A stretch of DNA of 64,000 bases from Utricularia gibba (taxonomy: Eukaryota; Streptophyta; Magnoliopsida; Lamiales; Lentibulariaceae). This document shows positions 11,451 to 22,713 of the stretch, one piece after another (within the stretch, counting starts at the first letter, position 1; each line of letters opens with the position of its first letter). Made by a program: the position numbers and the translations under genes. Location: contig NEEC01000012.1 of assembly GCA_002189035.1 (NCBI GenBank), forward strand, positions 744,001 through 808,000. The letters are read 5' to 3'. The notes under the pieces were generated by a model. The model did no database searches and was not told the origin of the DNA. It was given only the letters and a program-made list of their open reading frames with translations.

Positions 11451-11740
11451 GCCAATTGACCAATTTGTGGAGATCAACGACCGGTGGGCCATGTATGATG
11501 ATGGTTCTACATACAACGGGGCTGGAGGTGGAATCGATATCCGAACTCGGGATGGGGAACACATCTACATCACGGTGAAGTTCCTATTCCCTGCATCTAA
11601 TAATGTAGCTGAATACGAAGCCCTAGTCGAAGGGATGAAAATTGCCAAGGAACTTGGAGTTGCAGAGCTCAACATTTATACAGATTCACAGCTAGTACAA
11701 GGACAGTTTTCGGGAGAGTATGAAACCCATGACCCCCTAA
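11450..11740 (+). pseudogene. Second (archaeal-like) RNase H of the Tat-like element, truncated
   Basis: After the first RNase H the frame continues with WAMYDDGSTYNGAGGGI, SNNVAEYEALVEGM and LNIYTDSQLVQGQ. These carry the Asp, Glu and Asp expected of an RNase HI fold, in the form typical of the extra RNase H of Tat-lineage elements. The frame stays open but runs without a break into the Athila-like sequence at about 11741, so the C-terminus is lost. Confidence 0.75.
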
Positions 11741-12190
11741 TGGTTCTGTGCTGTGTTAATTCTTTGAAGAAGGTTGTTACTACTGCACCTGTGATGCAAC
11801 CACCTAATTGGAAATATGATTTTGAGATAATGTGTGATGCAAGTAATCATGTTGTGGGTGCTTATTTGCGATAGAAAATTGAAGGAAAGCACCATGTTAT
11901 CTCCTATGCTTCGAATACCTTGGATGAGGCCCAGAAAAATTATACCATCACTGAAAAGGAATTTCTTGCTGTTATTTTTGACTTGGAAAAATTTCATTCT
12001 TATCTTTTAGGTAGCAAACTGTTGGTATACACTGATCATTCGGCGGTGAAGTACTTGATGGAGAAGAAGGACTCAAAACCAAGACTTATTAGATGGGTCC
12101 TTCTTGTTCAAGAGTTTGATGTTGAGATAAAGGACAGACCTGAAAGGGAGAACCTTGTGGCTGATCATCTCAACGGGATTGAAGGAAGTG
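11741..12190 (+). pseudogene. RNase H end of Athila-like polymerase
   Basis: Typical gypsy RNase H blocks follow each other: FEIMCDASNHVVGAYLR, a stop at 11872-11874, [49 protein letters not shown] and ENLVADHLN. The 5' edge is the junction with the Tat-like element, so the catalytic reverse transcriptase is missing. Confidence 0.85.
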
Positions 12191-13500
12191 AAGGAGATGG
12201 AATCATCACTGAAACATTCCCAGATGAACAGCTATGCTCAGTTCGGACTAGTATACGTGAACCGTGGTTTGCTGATCTTGCAAACTTTGTTTCAACAGGG
12301 GTGATGCCACCGGGAATGGACTATCATGCGAGGAACAAGTTGAAAAGTGATGCCAAATGCTACATATGGGATTATCCATATTTATGGAAGAGATGCAATG
12401 ATGGTGTCATTCGAAGGTGCGTTCATGAAAATGAAATTCCAAAAATCATTAATTCTTGTCATGCATGACCTTTTGATGTCCATCATGGACCAAACTAAAC
12501 AGCCAGAAAAATTTTAGATTGCGGATTTTATTGGCCTCACATCTTCAGAGATTGCTACGCTTACTACAAAGGTTGTGAATCGTGCCAAAGGGTAGGAAAT
12601 TTATCAAACAAAAACGAAATGCCCCAACAAGGAATCCTAGTATGTGAATTATTTAATGTATGGGGTATAGATTTTATTGAACCATTTCCTACTTCAATAG
12701 GTTACAATTACATTTTTGTTGCGGTTGATTATGTGTCCAAATGGATTGAGGCAATCCCTACATGAACTGATGATGCCAAGATAGTGATTAATTTCTTGCA
12801 CAACAACATCTTCACGAGATATGGAACTCCTAAGGCGGTGATCAGTGATAGGGGAACACATTTTTATAATCAGGTCTTAAGGAGTGTTTTGAAGCATTTC
12901 AATGTTTGGTACAAGCCTTGTGTAGTGTACCATCCACAAACAATGGCTAAAGTGAAGTTTCCAATAGTGAAATCAAACAAATTTTGAAGAAAGTTGTGAA
13001 CCCAAGCAGAAAGGACTAGAGCATGAGGCTAAAGGATGCACTTTAGGCTTTACAAACAGCATACGAGACTCCCATTGGGACCTCACCATTTCGGTTGGTC
13101 TATGGGAAGCCTTGTAGATTACCAGCAGCTCTTGATCACAAGGCCTGGTGGGTTGTGAATAAGTTGAATTTTTATTGGAACCTCAGTGCAAGTCATAGGA
13201 AGCTACAGCTTTCAGAACTGGAGGAGTTGAGAAATGATGCGTACGAGAGTTCAAAACTATTCAAAGCTTGGATTAAGAGTTATCATGACGTGCATATTTC
13301 CAGGAGAAATTTCGAGATTGGCCAGAAAGTCTTATTATTCCAATCCAGGTTGAAATTGCATCCTGAGAAACTAAAATCAAGATAGATAGGGCCTTTTGTT
13401 GTGAAAGAAATTTTTCCAAATGGTGTAGTGAAGATATTTGATGAAGACTCAAACAAAGGATTTTTGGTAAATGGGCATCACTTGAAATTTTTTTATGAAA
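12191..13500 (+). pseudogene. Integrase of the Athila-like element, frameshifted
   Basis: A zinc-binding segment ([20 protein letters not shown]) precedes the catalytic core. The core keeps [22 protein letters not shown], then a stop, ISDRGTHFYNQ and VVYHPQT. A frame change near 12970 breaks the region carrying the third acidic residue. The C-terminal part resumes at 13095-13385 ([21 protein letters not shown], then [18 protein letters not shown]). The spacing is normal for Athila-type pol, but the enzyme is dead. Confidence 0.85.
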
Positions 13501-14199
13501 ATGCTAACATGTTCACAGGAAATCTGGAGATGATCAAGCTGATGAATGCTCCAGAAACGTAGCCACACGAGAAGTCGAGCCGAAGACTATAAACAAGGGT
13601 GCTTATGGGAGGCAACCCATAGTTAAGTTTTTAATTTCAACATTTTAATTATTAGTTTAATCTTTTTATTTTAGGACTTTTATCCATATTTTGTGCTGCT
13701 GGGAAATGATTTTTAGTGTTAAGAGGAGTTATTGATGGGGAGTTATTAAAATCAGACCATTGAGATGAGTGGGAAGTTGTACCAGAGGGGAATGAAAAAA
13801 ATGCCCATCACGCTTAAAAGTACTTGGAAGAACCGTTACTGTTCTTCACTTCACCCACTTGTCTGCAATTTTTCTGTGAAAAATTACAGTTGTAGAAACA
13901 CAATGCCGGCGACATGAAGCACAAAGAAAGCCACAAAGGAGAAGTCTGGCCGAAAAAAGACGCAAAAGAAATAGGCGAGGGAAGGAACAGGAGATGCTGA
14001 AGCATCCATCACTGTTGCTCCGACCTAGGAAGAAGCGATTCAGCGTGCTGCTGCCACCATAGAGAATCCTCAAGGAGCAGACGTGATCCCTCAAACAGTG
14101 GAGGTGGGAGAGTCCCCTACAGGGAAAAAGCGGAAGGACCCAGCCTCGAAATTGGAACACACCAGTTTGCAGCAACGTTTGAAGGATATGCAGTAGACT

Positions 14200-15440
14200 T
14201 ATAAGAAGAGAAAAACTCCAACGGAAGAACTACCAATAGAGCCACAGGTCTTGCCTAAGAAGAAAGGAAAAAAAACATGGAAAGAAAAAGCAGAAGGAAC
14301 CACTGGGGGAATCTGCACTGGAAAAAGAACCTGCTGCACCTAAAGAAAAAGTGCTGCCCGTCATGGAGGAAAATGCTGGAATTTCAAGAAATGAAGAAGA
14401 GGCACCAGAGGAAGAGCCTAAGGCTGAAAATGAAATTAAGGAAGAGAAAAATCAAGAGGAGGCTCGCGATAAAAATGAAACTGGACATGCATAGGAAACG
14501 GACGAACATGGTGTGCAGCCACTAGTCTGAGATGAGAAAGAGCAGGGAACCCCACCTGCAGAAACTACCGCGAGCATAACTGAAGTGGAGCAGGAAGGGA
14601 TGGAGAAGGTAAAGAAATTTCTTCCAAAATTGGTTCCTATGTTCATGAATGCAGGGAAATTTGCTGTGGAAAGGGAGCTGTTCCAAAGACAAATGACCGG
14701 AAAACGAATCCCCTATTTCAAGCACCATGTGGATATGTTGAATCACAAATACCTGAAGTTTGAAACAGCAGAATGCATGGACAGGTATGGAGAGGTGAAA
14801 GGTGCTAAGGTAGATTCACATGATTTTGTTGCTTCTTTATTCGATTATCCAACAGACTTTGATGCTGAAGAATTTTATGGAATTTTAACTGATTAGCATG
14901 TCATTGAATTTAAGGCAAAGGGAATGAAATCTGAATTGTTTGTTGATCTGTTCATGCGATATGTTAGTCACTACAACCCTTTTCGAAAAAAATGTTGGGT
15001 TTAATGCTCTTTATAAATGTGAATTATTTGTGTTGTGGTGCATTATGAATAAGCAGTCTTTGAACTTAGGTGCAATGCTTGCTGAACAAATGAATAGGGA
15101 TTATAGGCGTACTAAAATTCAGCAACTAAGCTTTGGTCAGATTGTTATGCATCTGGTGCATACTCTTTGTCCTGAAAAACTGTTTGAGCTTGAATTTTTC
15201 CATAATGAGACTAAGACAGTACTCCTTGATGCATATTTATTGAAAGTTGCTGGACTAATCAAAGCCCAAGGAAGTGGGTTTGTTTTTAGATCTTTGGCAG
15301 GGCTGGAAAAAAAAGCGTTATCCCACGGAAAAAGAAGGGAGACACTGCTGCTCCATCAACCTCGACTCCAACTCAAGGAGAGAAATGCTCCTGCTGCCCA
15401 GAAATGTTGGAGGTGATGAGCATTAAAATTTTAGATTTAA
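14200..15440 (+). pseudogene. Post-pol reading frame of the Athila-like element (ATHILA ORF family / envelope-like position)
   Basis: A Lys/Glu-rich stretch (14277-14525) leads into a conserved region with QMTGKRIPYFKHHVDMLN and DRYGEVKGAKV. A later part contains CELFVLWCIMNKQSLNLGAM and IKAQGSGFVFRSLAG. The same protein is found at 33250-34671 in the second Athila-like element, which retains a segment missing here around 14815. Stops and frame changes separate the pieces. Athila elements carry an envelope-like frame at this position, but I see no clear membrane segment, so the family name rests on memory of the ATHILA ORF-1 family. Confidence 0.6.
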
Positions 15441-16128
15441 TTCGGGTGATCACAAAGTTAAAACAGGGAGTGGCCGACGCCTCCCTGAACAAGTAATCTG
15501 TTGCTAGAACGATTTAGTATAGTAGGTTTTGAATTTTATTTTATTTTATTTTCATGTTTAGGATCATGTCTACATCAAGGAATGGTATCTATTAGTCTAA
15601 GTTTAGACTTAGAGTTGTGTTTACCGTAGGTTTTGTTTAGTAGCAGCAAACTGTTTCCAGTGGCTAAGTGATTGAACATTATAGCTGCCAGATGAATTCT
15701 GTTGCATGAGTTTTGTAGACCTTTCTGATACCAGTGAGCATGTTTTTATCTTTTTATTTTATGAGAGCATGTGTATGACTAGAGGAATCTAAGGAGTGTA
15801 ATCTAGATTGTTTTTTTTTATGAATTGTTGAACTTCATAGTCATTGTGGAACAGGTTGCCAACACAAAAAAAAAGAGGTGAATAAAGGGTCGAAAAAACA
15901 AAGAAAAAAAATTGAGACCCAAGTCCTAAAAAGCAACACATATAAAAAGAGCATGTGCGGACTCAATAAGTAGTAAGAGAGTGAGTGGGGATAGACTAAT
16001 CTGAAGGAGTATGAAGGAGCTTGGCGTTATAAGGTGTGAGTGCTTGGCAAACACTTTGATGAAGAAAAAGGCAATCACATTATGCCCAAATTAGTTTGGA
16101 ACAAGCTGCCCCTTCACTGCCCCTTCAC

Positions 16129-17505
16129 TGCCAGAAAACACATTTTTAATTATGTTTAAGTGTTAATTTTATAGGTTTAAGTATTTTTATTTGATTAGGG
16201 AAAATATGATTTTTGATGTATTAGTGAGGTGAATCCTTTGATTTAGTTCACCACATGTCTAACCCGATTTTGGAGTCTAGCAACAACCCAAAAGTCAAGG
16301 AAGAAATTTGGATTTCGTGCAAGTCACCAAGGTGCAGGGGCAATGAGTGCACTGTCACGGCGACAGTCTGCAAGTCAAGCCCAAGAGCAGCAGATTTGTT
16401 AGAGAATATACTTGTCTTGAGCAGTGGGAGGCGAGAGAAAGAGGAGGAGGAGAGAGAGTCACAAAAAGGGGAGGACAAGCAGAATTTTCAGAACAGACAC
16501 GAGAGGGTTTCTCCCCCAACTCGAACACGAAGAATACAAAAGGAGGAGAAAGAAAGGCGATTTTTTTGAAGAAGAACTTCCAGCATGAAGGAAGAAGATC
16601 AAGACCCAGTGCAGCGCTATTGTTTCGGACTGTGAACAGTAGTAGACGGAAACCAGAACTCTACTGCTTTCTTTTAGTTTGTTGATATCTTAGTTTTTGC
16701 ACCCAACTTCTGCACGATGTTCTTTACATTTTTGTTGTTTTATGTTAATGTCATTACTTTTTACCTTTCAAATATAAGTAGCTAAAGCCCTAGGGATGCC
16801 TTGAGGTGAAGCATAGTGGTGTGGGTCTAGGAATCTTAATAACATTCACCATTGTTTCTTAGCTTTTGTTTCTATCAAGTCATGGGTAGACCTAAGGAGG
16901 AGAATAAGTAGCTTCACAACTTAGACGCTTGATTTAGAGGTAGACCAACAAATCAAGACGTGAGCAGTAGGTGTTAGTCTGAGGTAGGACCAGTAGAACC
17001 GGGTAGACCTAATTCTATATGCTTTGCATGCGGGTAGACCTAATTGCAATGTTGGTGATGATATGGGGGACTAACTTAGCCGAAAATATGATGAATGAAC
17101 TGGTTAGACTTAGGTTATTTGAAGTTGTGAGTGTAGGAACATGGTAGATCAAATTAGGGATTTTGGCACTATACCACCTGCAGACCCTTAAGGCACCTTA
17201 GTATTATTCTGAATTAGAACCTGTACCTATTACTTTAGCGTTAAGACCTGATATCATTTACTGATCTTGTTTACCGAACTTGTTCACCATTGTAGGTCCG
17301 AGCTTAGGCTTAGACTAAGACTTACCATTACCTTGAATTATGCATCTGCTGAAATACATGACAATCACAAGCTCCTTGTGATCGACCCCGACATCCACTA
17401 TACAAGTTTTCTCAATTTGTATTTTGTGTAGATTAAGGCTTATAAATGTATTTGATACGGAAGTTTGCTTTTATTGCAATGATATGCTAAAATTTCTGTT
17501 TATTA
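16129..17505 (+). repeat. 3' LTR of the nested Athila-like element
   Basis: It runs from about TGCCAGAAAACACATTTTT to AAAATTTCTGTTTATTA. It aligns with the solo LTR at 39153-40423 in blocks such as the TCCTTTGATTTAG motif, GACAGTCTGCAAGTCAAG, CTTTGCATGCGGGTAGACC and TTGCTTTTATTGCAA. The first bases differ from the TGATARCACACA of its relatives, so the left edge is approximate. Confidence 0.8.
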
Positions 17506-17881
17506 GGCAGCCACGTCGAGATACGATCCTTATGCAGAAAAGCTTTGAGAAGCGGATATTATTGGCCAACTATGAGGCAAGATATTACTAAAATGGTAAG
17601 GAAGTGTAAAGTATGCCAATACCATGCAAGCATACCAAGAAAACCAGTAATCGGAAAAGAATTACAATAAGCCCGTTTCCCCAAGAGAATTTTCGGAAGG
17701 AGACTTGGTGCTCCGAAACATTCAACCACAGAGGCATGTGGGAAAATTAGACCACAACTGGGAAGGCCCTTATCGGATCTCAAGGGTAATTGGAAAAGGA
17801 GCTTATTGTCTAGAAGAACTAGATTGCATAGAATTTCCAAGGTCATGGAATGCCTCGCATCTGAGGAAATTCTATGCCTAA
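17506..17881 (+). pseudogene. Integrase remnant of the Tat-like element, catalytic core deleted
   Basis: Host-element sequence resumes with a zinc-binding segment (SGYYWPTMRQDITKMVRKCK, then VCQYH). After about 17660 it jumps directly to the C-terminal domain (FSEGDLVLRNIQPQRHVGKL, then WEGPYRISRVIGKGAYCLEE) and ends at a TAA, 17879-17881. The D,D35E catalytic core is absent. The C-terminal segment is an uninterrupted frame. Confidence 0.75.
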
Positions 17882-18029
17882 CCAACCCGATATCAATCTC
17901 TATCATAGGTTTTCATAGGTTTCGGTATTTTCTTAATCAAAACACTCAAATGGTCATAAATTCCTCCAAAGTGGAGATGAAATAACAAAATCGTGAGCCT
18001 TGACGAAGTCATGTAAGCCCAGGCAAGTC

Positions 18030-18480
18030 TTCTAAATCTGCGCCCCTTGGTGGGCGCAGGAAATCAGCTCGGGGCTACCCCCGAAATATAAAATCCTCAC
18101 AACCCAGGCCCCTAGTGATAAGGGTAAGCCTTGGTACAACTTGGGCACCGGTTTCCTAAAACCATTCGTGTAAGCCCCGAAAAATCCCTTTAGTACAAAA
18201 CGTACTGCCAAATCTCGAGACGGCAAGAGCACCCAAAGCAAATCCACCCGTGTTGTTAAAACAATGGGATTCCAGCTAGAAGAGGGCCCATTCAGATTGG
18301 GGACATTGTTCAACCCATGAGGGGTTCCGATCTACCTCCCTAGAAGTGGTTCAGCTCGCGTAAGGGAAGAATAAGGTAAATTAAAATGTCCAACCAAGTG
18401 GTTGACAAAGGATATACAACCCTCGAGTCAAGTGAGCTCACACAAACCCAGGCACTAGTAAGGAGGGTAAGCCCTGGTAC
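18030..18480. repeat. 3' tandem repeats of the Tat-like element
   Basis: Two diverged units of about 350 bp share AGGGTAAGCCYTGGTACAAC, followed by GGGCACCGG/AGGTACCGC, GTAAGCCCCGAAAA, CTCGAGACGGC and AGAGGGCCCATTCAGATTGG. The same repeat, with more copies, occurs at 26100-27130 and near 28105 in the deleted relative. Tandem repeats between pol and the 3' LTR are a known trait of Tat-lineage elements. Confidence 0.75.
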
Positions 18481-18483
18481 AAC

Positions 18484-20119
18484 TCAGGTACCGCTTCCCC
18501 TAAATCGTCCATGAGAGCCCCGGAAAAACTCTAAGTTTCCTCCTCGGCCATGCTTTCCGAGAATACTCCTCAACAAACTTTCCTCCTCGGCCAATGACTT
18601 CATCTTTGCATCTTGGTCCTCAACATGTTTTCGAAGCCGAAGGATCTCTTGTGAATGAGTCTCGGCTCCTTTGACCATCCTCCATCCGAAAGTTAGAGCC
18701 TGAGAAGGGGACACCGAATAAAGAGTTGAACCATGTATAACTCCAAGAAAAGAAGAAAACTTGTACCTGCCAGATTCTCTTTAGTATAACTTCCGGCTGA
18801 GCATCCGGAAGACTTGGCTCAGCCTCCCTCAACAACCTCCTCAATTCGGTCGGAACCGACGACGGAGGAAGCATCAAATCGCCCCTTACCTCTGTATGAG
18901 TATGCTCTCTCGGTACGGCATTAGGGGGGGCTGAGGTAGAGGCATCCACTGAAAAGAGCTCCGCGTTGGGAATCGGAGTGAGTTTCTCTTTCCCCTTGTC
19001 AGCTAGGAGAAGGGGAGTCGGCTCCTAACTCTCAAAAACTTCGACCACTTAGTTCCCCTATGGCGGGTGATTGCCAACATCCGAATGAACTTCTGGGGAC
19101 CCAATCTGGAAAGAAAGGTAACAAAATGAGAATCGGGAACCTATATTCACCGATAACGGAAAACAGACCTACATAGAAGGTGCCGGCTCAGGTTCTTGCA
19201 TCCTCTGCATCTCGGCAGAGAAGCAGGCCATGACCGAATCCTCCAGAGCACTTCTCAAGGCCATTTCATCAGCTGCAGCCAAAAATCGGGGAAACAATCA
19301 CAATACACCGCGGATGTTGAAACGTGGGGAAGCAGAGCCTAACTACCTCTTTGCTTCTTAGAGGGTTTATGAGCAAGCGTCTTAACCCTCTTCTTTTTCT
19401 TGGGGGCCACGGGTTGAGTGGTTTGGGGAATCAGAGACGAGACAGGAACTAGGGAGAGACTCGGAGGAGGATGGGGGGGGGGTCGGTAAACCGGCGCCTT
19501 TAGAAGGCACAATATCGGGCCAATTAGGATTGCGAGAACGGCCGATAATACCCAACCTCCTTAGAGACTCCCCCGAAAACATCAAGGAACGGGTTTCGAA
19601 CCGAAAGGAAGCTCAGCTAAGCCTTTCGTATAAGGCCTCTCAAGATTCGGACGAGGACCGATATACATCAAAGAGCTTTACTCTAAAGGGAGTTGGGGGA
19701 TTAATCGGGAAGTTCCACCAAAAACATGAGGGGGGCGCCACCCAGACAAAAGAAGACCACCAGTCATGGTGGGTATCGGGAGCTTTCACAATGAAGTGAG
19801 GATTATCCTCAAATCGGCAGAACTGGAAGTGAGAGCATCCATCCATGGGGGATTTCACTTTTCGGACAGCAATTTTGAAAAGGTGAAGAAAATCTACTAG
19901 GGTCATAGCTGGATCCATACCAATTGAATAGATTAAAAACATAGCGAAACAAAAGATGGAATTAGGGACAAGGCAATAAAGCAGCATGGCGAAAGTATGA
20001 AGGAACTGCACTATCAGAGGGTGAAGAGGAATCTGTAAACTGCTTTCAAAGTAAGCTAAGGGAATTGGTAAGCTGAAGGAAGGAAGCGGGCTCTCACCTA
20101 ATCCCCACGGGATTTCAGT
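18484..20119 (-). pseudogene. Antisense reading frame of the Tat-like element
   Basis: Read on the minus strand, opposite to gag-pol, this is a degenerate but long protein-like frame. Its best part (19640-20119) includes LPIPLAYFESSLQIPLHPLI, VPNSIFCFAMFLIYSIGMDP and FWWNFPINPPTPFRVKLFDV. These resemble the so-called putative plant transposon protein domain (PF04195-like, from memory). Ser/Pro-rich and coiled-coil-like parts follow at 19382-19585 and 18484-18949. A homologous antisense frame lies at 28509-30480. The upstream part was cut off by the solo LTR at 20120. Stops and frame changes make it a pseudogene here. Confidence 0.6.
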
Positions 20120-21619
20120 TGTTAGTGTATGTGCTCTAGAGACAATCAATTCATTAGCAAATCTTATCTTATGATATTTACTTTGAATTGTGATCAAATT
20201 TATATCATTGATAAAATCCTCTACTTGATCTATGTGCTATAGAAATTATGATGAGATCATAATGTGAGATTCTTCAAGCACTCATGATCAAGTTAAAAAC
20301 TCCCTAGCTAGAGTATTTGTGAAATGAGGATATCACAAATACGGATAAGCTGGCACACATTGAGTTCCCTAAATTGTTTAGGCAATGGTTCTCACAATTG
20401 ATGTAATGAGATTACTAGAACCTATGTGTGGGTGTCGATTAGAGAATCGATTCACTGGATGACTCATCTTCGAGATGCTACTATGGGAAGCTAACCAAGT
20501 GTCAGTAGCAAGATCTCGAATATGACAGCCGTGCAATTAAGCTTAGACTTGAGGTCAACAAAGTTATCTTGATCTTAAGCTCACATTTTCGCTCATTACT
20601 AATGGGAGCCTAACCATGGCTTGCCTAGTATGGATGAGTAGGGATGTGACTCCTTAAGGTTGGAGATAGTTGATTGATCAATAAAGGATTCATCACTCAT
20701 GCTAGCGATGAGATCATATCTCAAGTAATTGTATCAAAGCCTAACAGTAAGTCCTAGGCCCAGGGTAATGACACTCGAATTGTTTGAGTAGGTCATTGAG
20801 TGTTAGTGCTTGAATGCAATTATAAGTTCGATACATCAGAAAGACACACACCCATGTTCTAGTATCGAATGAGATATAAGTATGATGAAAGCTGTTCATT
20901 GCATGGTGGATGGTTATGGAAAGGCTCAATCAGTTCACCTGATTATTCTTACATCTTGGGGATCATGATATGTTGCTAGACATCACTCATGATCGATAAT
21001 GATGGATTTGATTAATTAAGAGTTAATTAATAAATCCATTATTACGGCCTTGATTGAAGAAGCCTATAGGGTCACACACAATAGTGGAGTCACTCAACGA
21101 TATAAAATAGAATAACACAGTTACATGAGATGTAATTGGTAAAGTGGATAAATTAAATTGAGAGTTATTTTGAGATTAATATTGATTAAACTCAAAATAA
21201 AAGATCATATATAAATAAGATTTGGAACATATACATATCTCCACAAGATAAGATCTTTACGAAGATATGATTTGATATGTTACCATATATCTGTCAAAAG
21301 ATTTAGATTTTGAGACATGCTCCATGGGTCTTCGTGCTATCAGAGACTAATCCACAAGGGGGCGTTTTTCTCTACTAGCACCTAAGGAATTCGACCAGCA
21401 TTCCAAAGCCTTGAGAAGGTTATTGACGGAGTGCTCCACGTGTGGATACCATAGAGGCCGTCTCCTATTGGCGGTTGGTGAACAACGGAGTCATCTGAAA
21501 GGTATTTCAGCATCCCTTAGTCTGATGTATTCTGTATTCCAAGATCTGCGTTGGGGGTTTCTCAAAATTTTAAAATTCCGCTGCTTTTGAGACATACGAT
21601 GTCTACGAGAAACCCAACA
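20120..21619. mobile_element. Solo LTR, 1500 bp, with perfect target duplication
   Basis: The sequence starts TGTTAGTGTATGTGCTC and ends GAGAAACCCAACA. It is flanked by identical TCAGT at 20115-20119 and 21620-21624. TG...CA ends plus a 5-bp duplication and no coding content define a solo LTR left by recombination between two LTRs. It interrupts the antisense frame. The family is not certain; the long LTR and TGTTAG start suggest a Ty1/copia type. Orientation is not determined. Confidence 0.85.
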
Positions 21620-22191
21620 TCAGTATCCTGAGCGTGAGAAACCTAGTACTCATCAGGGATCAAGCACCGAATGCAGAGAGAAGGGAGGTCCAACTCACTA
21701 GATCTTCTACCCATGTTCAGAAAAATGAAGGAAGGAAAAAACCCTAAAAATAAATGGAAACCCGTGAGAGGGAAGAAGGCAAGAGAAAAAAGAGAGCCCA
21801 ATCAAACCCCAAAAAGCCCAATGGAGAGGGTAACGAACTGACTGATACCTGAAAATTCGCAGTTCGCAGTGGGAGTACGGTGGCGTAGGCGACGGACGTA
21901 CCGTGTTGAAATTTTGTGGAGGAACATAGAAAGCAAATGGGAGGAATGATGGGGAAAGTGCATATTTATAAGGGGATACTCGGAAGACGAAACGGCGCGT
22001 CATTTGAGATGCCCAAAATGAGCTGGAAAAAGCATGGCGCACCCAAGAGGCGACAAGTGGCGATGAAATCGGCCTAAACCGGTACGAGACTTACCCACAG
22101 AAAAGTGATATGCCTAAAGTCGGTATAGTAATAATTCTGACTCATCGATTTGCCTTGAAAAGGCCAATATCGGTAAATCAGAGGGGCTGAA

Positions 22192-22708
22192 TGTTGAGGT
22201 ATAAATCGGGTGAGGATAATCGGTTTCTGAAAGGTTGCCAAAAGGAGCTTTGACAAAATAATGCCAGCCGAAAAATCAATATGTGTCAGAGATCTAACAG
22301 CGGCGACCATATGGCACAGTCTGAAAAGTAGCCGAATTACAGCAGAGTAGGCGGCCGGTATCTGAAGAGCGAGATCACGATACAGGCACAGAAAGCAACC
22401 GACATGTGTAGGATTTAGGACTCGGTCAGATTGGCTTCTTCAATAAGTAGAGGAAATCACGAGGGGAAAGGGGTTCGATCCTTAGCTTCCCAACTTGTAT
22501 TCTCTCCCCTCAACTCCGTCTAGTGAAGATTATCTCCAGCGAGCTCCGGCAGCTCCGTGGAATTTCTGTCTTTCGATGGTTTCCACGTAAAAATCTTGCT
22601 TTATCCGAACCCCGAATACCATGCAAATTCAAACGGAGTACGCTGCCCCCGGCCACACCCATAACTCGAAATTTGGCCCAACCCGGACACCGATGTTCAC
22701 CCTTAACA
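22192..22708 (+). repeat. 3' LTR of the Tat-like element
   Basis: It spans 517 bp, starts TGTTGAGGTATAAATCGGG and ends CACCCTTAACA. It aligns with the 5' LTR at 7192-7707 from end to end and is followed by CTTCT, the presumed target duplication. Sequence just before it (GGCCAATATCGGTAAATCAG) matches that before 30861. Confidence 0.88.
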
Positions 22709-22713
22709 CTTCT

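Larger units (their letters stand above)
11741..17505 (+). mobile_element. 5'-truncated Athila-like Ty3/gypsy element inside the Tat-like element
   Basis: From about 11741 the protein similarity switches from Tat RNase H to an Athila-type polymerase end. An integrase, a non-coding spacer containing GGGAGGCAACCCATAG near 13610, a post-pol reading frame, and one 3' LTR ending at 17505 follow. The 5' LTR, gag and most of the reverse transcriptase are absent, and no target duplication is visible. The host element resumes at 17506 in its integrase zinc-binding region, so host sequence was also lost. 13501-14200 and 15441-16128 are non-coding spacer. Confidence 0.8.
7192..22708 (+). mobile_element. 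Tat-like Ty3/gypsy retrotransposon, old, with nested insertions
   Basis: The element is bounded by LTRs at 7192-7707 and 22192-22708, each starting TG and ending TTAACA. The flanks are CTTTT (7187-7191) and CTTCT (22709-22713), a 5-bp target duplication with one mismatch. Inside, in order, are a tRNA-Lys-type primer site, gag, protease, reverse transcriptase, RNase H, a second RNase H, an integrase remnant, 3' tandem repeats and an antisense reading frame. Two RNase H domains and an antisense frame after pol are known traits of the Tat lineage. All coding parts are broken. An Athila-like element (11741-17505) and a solo LTR (20120-21619) lie inside it; removing them leaves about 8.2 kb. The LTRs differ at roughly one base in ten near their start, so the insertion is old. 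Confidence 0.88.

Noticed and set aside
14585-15416. Plus-strand frames around 14.6-15.4 kb as a host gene
   Set aside because: The same protein occurs at 33250-34671 next to the same LTR family, so it belongs to the Athila-like elements.
11741-17505. Simple insertion of the Athila-like element with target duplication
   Set aside because: There is no 5' LTR and no duplication, and host sequence between the second RNase H and the integrase is missing.
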